Assembly (NCBI RefSeq): GCF_012271785.1
Contig: NZ_JAAWVT010000013.1
Span: 1-64,000, forward strand
Direction of reading: 5' to 3'
Length of the DNA stretch: 64,000 bases
From: Paeniglutamicibacter terrestris
GTDB lineage: Bacteria > Actinomycetota > Actinomycetes > Actinomycetales > Micrococcaceae
Below, one piece after another: positions 60,432 through 64,000 of the stretch (its first letter is position 1; every line of letters starts with the position of its first letter). The notes beneath the pieces were generated by a model that had not been told where the DNA came from, ran no database searches, and worked only from the letters and a program-made list of their open reading frames with translations. The translations under genes were made by a program, and so were the position numbers.

Positions 60432-61036
60432 GTCAAAACGCCGAACCCCGTCCCAGGGTGCGGGCCACCGATTCGAAGCACCGTTTGTTCACCGCGTCGA
60501 TGGAACTGATCGGGGCCCGTGGGCACCACGCCGTGTCGGTTGATGAAATCGCCAAGGCCGCAGGGGTATCCAAGGGAACCGTATATTACAACTTCGGTTC
60601 CAAGGCGGAGCTGATCGGTGAGCTGCTGAACTACGGTGTGGCAATCCTCTTCGAACGATTGGCACAGGGCGCCGAGGATCCTGATCCGCTGACCGGACTG
60701 CGGATGATGATCGGAGATGCGCTGGAGTTCATTGCCGAATACCCGTCCTTTGCCCAATTGTGGATTTCCGAGCAATGGCAGTCCGACAGCCAATGGGCCA
60801 CCTCCTTGGCGAGCATGCGCCACGAGGTCATTAGCTTAGTGGCCACCGCCCTGGGAAAGATCGCCAGCAGCACTCCCGCGGCACCTGATAAAACCGCGGT
60901 AGATATTGACACACTTGCCACCGCGGTCTTTGGCGCGGCGCTGATTCTGGGCCGAGACCGCTTGGTTTTCCACCCCGAGCGCAGCATTGAATCCTGCGTC
61001 GGGGCGGTCATGGCCTTCACCGCGCCACTGCGCTAA
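60428..61036 (+). CDS. TetR-family transcriptional regulator
   Basis: The 202-residue repressor has an N-terminal HTH (VSVDEIAKAAGVSKGTVYYNFGSKAELIGELL, about residues 35-66) and a helical ligand-binding domain with a TetR_C type C-terminus. It is the last gene of the operon, overlapping the YhgE gene by four bases. The AACTGAC-CA-GTCAGTT palindrome before the first gene is its likely operator, so it probably represses its own operon. The ATG at 60428 is chosen; the longer frame is a shadow of YhgE. Confidence 0.93.
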   Translation: MSQNAEPRPRVRATDSKHRLFTASMELIGARGHHAVSVDEIAKAAGVSKGTVYYNFGSKAELIGELLNYGVAILFERLAQGAEDPDPLTGLRMMIGDALEFIAEYPSFAQLWISEQWQSDSQWATSLASMRHEVISLVATALGKIASSTPAAPDKTAVDIDTLATAVFGAALILGRDRLVFHPERSIESCVGAVMAFTAPLR

Positions 61037-61061
61037 CGTTCGGGAGCGCCGGGACCCAGCG

Positions 61062-62777
61062 CTATTGCGCTGCATCCAGATCCCAGAGCCGAAACCCCGC
61101 GCACCATGGCTCATCCGAGGCGATAATGACCACGCCCGGGTAGTTCAGCAAGGTGTTCTCCAGCCACGCCTTGGCACGCGGTTCCAGTTGAGCATCGATG
61201 CCATCAAGCAGCAGCAGCGCCGGTGAACCGAGCATCGCCCGCGCCGTCATCAGTCCCGCACGCTGGGTGCGGGTCAGCGGCATCCCACCGCGACGCAGGG
61301 CCGTGTCTTCCCGCTGCTCGAGCGAATCGATCCCCACACCGAGATCCCGCGCCAGATTCAAGGCCCGGGAAATATCGGTATCCGGGCGGCGGTACCGCAG
61401 GGCCCGGCCCAGAGTTCCACGTTCTGGCACCATCGAGGCAAAGGCGGCACCGATCAGTCGGCGGCGTTTCTTTTCGCTCACGGCCCCGGGGATTTGTCCG
61501 GCCACCACATACCCCAGGCCGCGATTCTCGCGTTCTTCGCCCAGCTCCCCCAAAATCTGTCTCGCGTTCGTGCGCGCGGTGGCCAACACCGCGAGCAGTT
61601 CCGAGCGCAGGCGCGCATCTTTGGCCCGCAGCAATATTTTCTCCCCCGGTGCTGCGCGTAGCTCCGGGATCCGGTGGCCGTTGATTTCGAGCCCGCGTAG
61701 CCACACCCCAGCAACGCGCGAGGCCTGGATCTGTGCGGCCGCCCGCGCAGCATTCTCCCGCAGGGCGGGGCCAGCGGTCAGTTCGCTTTCCTCAACCAGC
61801 AGCGGAGCAATAATCCGGGCCGCTGCCCGGTAATTTTGCCGGTACTCCACGATCCGGCCCCATTCCCCCACCGGGGCCGCGCACAGCCCTAACAGGGTCA
61901 GTGCCGTGGCGATCTGCCCGGCATCCAGGGCCGCATGCCGGGAAACCAGCACCAGAATCGCGGTGGCTGCCAAGGGTAGGGCCAGCGAGCAGGCGCGCAA
62001 CACTCCCGCCATCCGGGCCCGGGATACCGCAGCATCGCGCACCTTGGTTCCGCTGCCAGCGATCCTGGAAAGTTCGCGGGACACCCCACCTGCCGCCACC
62101 AGCGCAGAGCTAGCCGCGAGCGTGTCGGCCAGGCGGGCCGCTAAGTTGCCGCGGTGCCGGCGCAGGATCCGGGCCCGCTCGTAGGCGGGGCCCGCGAGAA
62201 GTCGCAGGACCACGCTCAGGAGCAGCACCGGAACTGCCAGCGCCAGCGCCAGCAGTGGGTGCAACGCCCAGAGTCCGAGCATGGAGATCAGCACCAACGG
62301 GATGCCGGCCAGTAGCGGCGCGATTCCTTGGGCCACCCAGTTGCGCACCGCGGCAAGATCATTGCTGGCCCGCGTCACGGTGATCCCCATTGAGGGGACT
62401 TTGGGTGCCAACAACGAGTGCGAGATCAACAAAAGTCGCAGTTGAGCCACGTAGTCCTGGCCCAGCTTTTCGGCTACAACACGTTCCAGATACCTGCCAT
62501 AGCCCCAGGCCAGGATCATCACGGCGATGCCCACGCTCAGCGGCACGATTGGTGCTCCGCTGACTAATGAGCCCAGAAGTAGGGCAATGCCCACGCCCAG
62601 TCCCGCGCACAGAATGGCGATGGTCAGCAGCGCGGCGAAGAGGCCGCGACGCTTTCCTCGCAGGAGCTGGGGCAGACGCGGCGTCGGCAGCGCTGCCGCT
62701 GGCCGTGTCTCCACCAGTTCCAGGGGCCGCGTCGTGGGACCCTCGGTCAGCTCCAGGTGGGCGTTATTCCCGCTCAC
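61062..62777 (-). CDS. ABC exporter-like protein with eroded nucleotide-binding domain
   Basis: The 571-residue protein has about five or six membrane helices (about residues 50-310) of the ABC exporter/CydC type and a C-terminal NBD-like domain. The Walker A region reads GEKILLRAKDARLRSELL (no G-x-x-G-x-G-K-S/T). The signature reads RRGGMPLTRTQR and Walker B ends LLLLDGIDAQL, with Gly in place of the catalytic Glu. It is therefore probably not a normal ATP hydrolase. The start is GTG 62777, overlapping the upstream stop (GTGA). It likely works with a missing or distant partner. Confidence 0.78.
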   Translation of the reverse strand: MSGNNAHLELTEGPTTRPLELVETRPAAALPTPRLPQLLRGKRRGLFAALLTIAILCAGLGVGIALLLGSLVSGAPIVPLSVGIAVMILAWGYGRYLERVVAEKLGQDYVAQLRLLLISHSLLAPKVPSMGITVTRASNDLAAVRNWVAQGIAPLLAGIPLVLISMLGLWALHPLLALALAVPVLLLSVVLRLLAGPAYERARILRRHRGNLAARLADTLAASSALVAAGGVSRELSRIAGSGTKVRDAAVSRARMAGVLRACSLALPLAATAILVLVSRHAALDAGQIATALTLLGLCAAPVGEWGRIVEYRQNYRAAARIIAPLLVEESELTAGPALRENAARAAAQIQASRVAGVWLRGLEINGHRIPELRAAPGEKILLRAKDARLRSELLAVLATARTNARQILGELGEERENRGLGYVVAGQIPGAVSEKKRRRLIGAAFASMVPERGTLGRALRYRRPDTDISRALNLARDLGVGIDSLEQREDTALRRGGMPLTRTQRAGLMTARAMLGSPALLLLDGIDAQLEPRAKAWLENTLLNYPGVVIIASDEPWCAGFRLWDLDAAQ

Positions 62778-63928
62778 AGCGAGGCGGCGCGCACCGGCAG
62801 CAGTGCGGTGGCGACCTCTGGGCGGCACAGGGCGTAGGTATCAATGACCCGGACCTCCAACTGTGCGGCGGCCTCGGCGGTGGCCAGCGGGGAGGCGGTG
62901 AGTAGACCGGAAATCGCCGCCACCGGCACTCCCGCGTCCTGCAGCACATCCAGCCCGGCGCGGGCGCCGAGCGCGTCTTGGGCCGAGAACACCACGGTGT
63001 CCACGTAGGCGGCAAAGAGAGGATCGCGCAGCAGTCGGGAGGTCTCGCCCTGGTAAAGGCCATCGGCGATCTCGATGACCACCACGTCGGCGCCGGAGGC
63101 AGCCTGCTCGTTGATCATCGCGGCCAGTAGGTCGCGTACCTGCTCGTAGGCGAGCTTGAAGGTGGTGGGGTAGCCAAAATCGGTGAAGTCGCAGACCGGG
63201 AAGGCACCGGCGTCGATGAACAGGTTCGGGTCGTTGCCCGCTCCGGTTCCGGTGGCCTTACCTGCTGCAACATTGAGCCCGGCGTTGGATAGTCCGTTGA
63301 CCAGGCAGCCCAGGGTGGTGGACTTGCCCGAGTTCATCGAGGTTCCCAGCACCGCGATGACCGGTGGGCGCACGGTGCCCTCTGCGCGCAGCGCGGCCAG
63401 CGACGGGGTGCCCACCTGCAGTGGGGCGAAGTCGCGCAGGTTGACCACGCCATCATTGGTGGCCAGCAGGCCGATCGGTTCGATGGCGGTGGCGGCGTCG
63501 ATGGAGGCGTGCATTTGGGTCACGTAGCCGGCCAGACCGCCACCGGCGATCAGGTGGCAGGGTTCCAGTGAGTCGGGCACGTGGGCCAGGAACTGGTCGG
63601 GGGCGTAGCGGTTGCCGTAGGCGACCATGATTTCCTGGCCCACGAACATTAGCTGGCGGCGGGAGACCGGGGATTCGAGGCGGGTGTGCTTGCCGATTTC
63701 GGCGACGCGGGCGATGACCACGTCTCCGGGCTGCGGGGTGATGGTGGCACCGGCGATGAGGTGGAAGTCCTCGGGGTGCTTGGAGAACTCGGTGGCCACA
63801 AAGCGGGTGGTGTAGGCGGCACGGATTTTCAGGGCGCGTTCGGCGCCAATTAGTTCCTGTCGCACTTCTCCGGCTGCAGCGTTGGGTGTTGCAAAGATGT
63901 CGGTTTCAAGGCTGGTGCTGATGCTCAT
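62774..63928 (-). CDS. P-loop protein, DUF1611/DgcN-like
   Basis: The 384-residue protein has an N-terminal ~175 residues of uncertain fold, with a beta-rich portion (QPGDVVIARVAEIGKHTRLES) and GNRYAPDQFLAHVP. A C-terminal NTPase follows: VLGTSMNSGKSTTLGCL (P-loop, about 194-210), then TGTGAGNDPNLFIDAGAFPVCDFTD and IADGLYQGET. This resembles the C-terminal domain of DUF1611 proteins such as DgcN, but that assignment is tentative. AAAGGA lies eight bases before the ATG. It is coupled to the ABC gene downstream and probably to the gene that ends at 63925. Confidence 0.78.
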   Translation of the reverse strand: MSISTSLETDIFATPNAAAGEVRQELIGAERALKIRAAYTTRFVATEFSKHPEDFHLIAGATITPQPGDVVIARVAEIGKHTRLESPVSRRQLMFVGQEIMVAYGNRYAPDQFLAHVPDSLEPCHLIAGGGLAGYVTQMHASIDAATAIEPIGLLATNDGVVNLRDFAPLQVGTPSLAALRAEGTVRPPVIAVLGTSMNSGKSTTLGCLVNGLSNAGLNVAAGKATGTGAGNDPNLFIDAGAFPVCDFTDFGYPTTFKLAYEQVRDLLAAMINEQAASGADVVVIEIADGLYQGETSRLLRDPLFAAYVDTVVFSAQDALGARAGLDVLQDAGVPVAAISGLLTASPLATAEAAAQLEVRVIDTYALCRPEVATALLPVRAASL

Positions 63929-64000
63929 GGTGTTGTCCTTTGGGTGCCGGAATCTGGTTCCGCATCGGAAGCGGTTGCAGGATGTGTTCCTGCGCTGTTC
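63925..64000 (-). CDS. 3' end of an upstream gene (partial)
   Basis: One minus-strand frame from the window edge stays open and ends in a TGA that overlaps the next gene's ATG (ATGA). The 24 residues seen are Ala/Thr/Ser/Pro-rich (HPATASDAEPDSGTQRTTP), typical of a low-complexity tail. The same ATGA coupling is used elsewhere in the window. Its identity is unknown. The alternative is that this is leader sequence only. Confidence 0.45.
   Translation of the reverse strand, partial: NSAGTHPATASDAEPDSGTQRTTP

Noticed and set aside
1-64000. CRISPR arrays, transposases, prophage or defence islands
   Set aside because: No regular repeat-spacer arrays, DDE/tyrosine recombinases or phage structural genes were recognised anywhere in the window.

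Overview
The window is a GC-rich actinobacterial chromosome segment, most likely from the Micrococcaceae (Arthrobacter/Glutamicibacter type). The evidence is frequent GTG starts, CarD, the SenX3-RegX3/PhoU phosphate set, a fused IspDF, a proteasome activator ending in GQYL, DUF4193, DUF2516 and DUF5671-type proteins, GTP-dependent PckG, and a CebEFG-BglC-CebR-like cellobiose operon. No phage genes, transposases, rRNA or CRISPR arrays were seen. Most of the window is core genome.

Layout. 1-5.7 kb: a stand-alone N-terminal piece of glycogen branching enzyme, then rlmB, cysS, ispDF and carD, all on the minus strand. 6-12 kb: a small lipoprotein, the regX3/senX3 two-component pair divergent from phoU across a PHO box, DUF4193, gpmA and a methyltransferase. 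12-20 kb: a membrane-protein pair, DUF2516, a trans-sulfuration enzyme, tmk-holB, a secreted TAP-like peptidase, tRNA-Thr and a MepB-family gene. 20-30 kb: GNAT, aldo/keto reductase, the proteasome activator Bpa with an unknown neighbour, cstA-ybdD, a quinone oxidoreductase, tRNA-Ser(UGA), a VOC protein and a large FAD protein. 30-45 kb: S9 peptidase, tRNA-Ser(GCU), a membrane-anchored repeat protein, a SCO4226-like protein, a RecQ helicase, a phosphohexomutase, the nsrR-hmp nitric-oxide module, a PadR-hydrolase pair and pckG.

45.3-55.2 kb is bounded by two identical tRNA-Arg(ACG) genes in the same orientation. Each copy carries a similar promoter, leader hairpin and terminator. Between them lie accessory genes (GNAT, DUF4166, DUF1801, DUF2804) and a beta-glucoside uptake operon (binding protein, two permeases, GH1 beta-glucosidase, LacI regulator) preceded by three operators. 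The segment looks like an accessory module, though transfer is not proven.

55.2-64 kb: a HTH protein with its own palindrome, a lactonase, and a three-gene operon (degenerate ABC-ATPase-like protein, YhgE/Pip membrane protein, TetR regulator) behind a TetR-type palindrome and a possibly leaderless GTG start. The window ends in a minus-strand operon with another degenerate ABC protein, a P-loop protein of uncertain role, and the tail of a further gene that runs off the edge. The most unusual material is the pair of ABC proteins with eroded ATPase motifs, the covarying RNA structures around the duplicated tRNA-Arg, the membrane protein with bL12-like repeats, and the orphan GlgB N-terminus.
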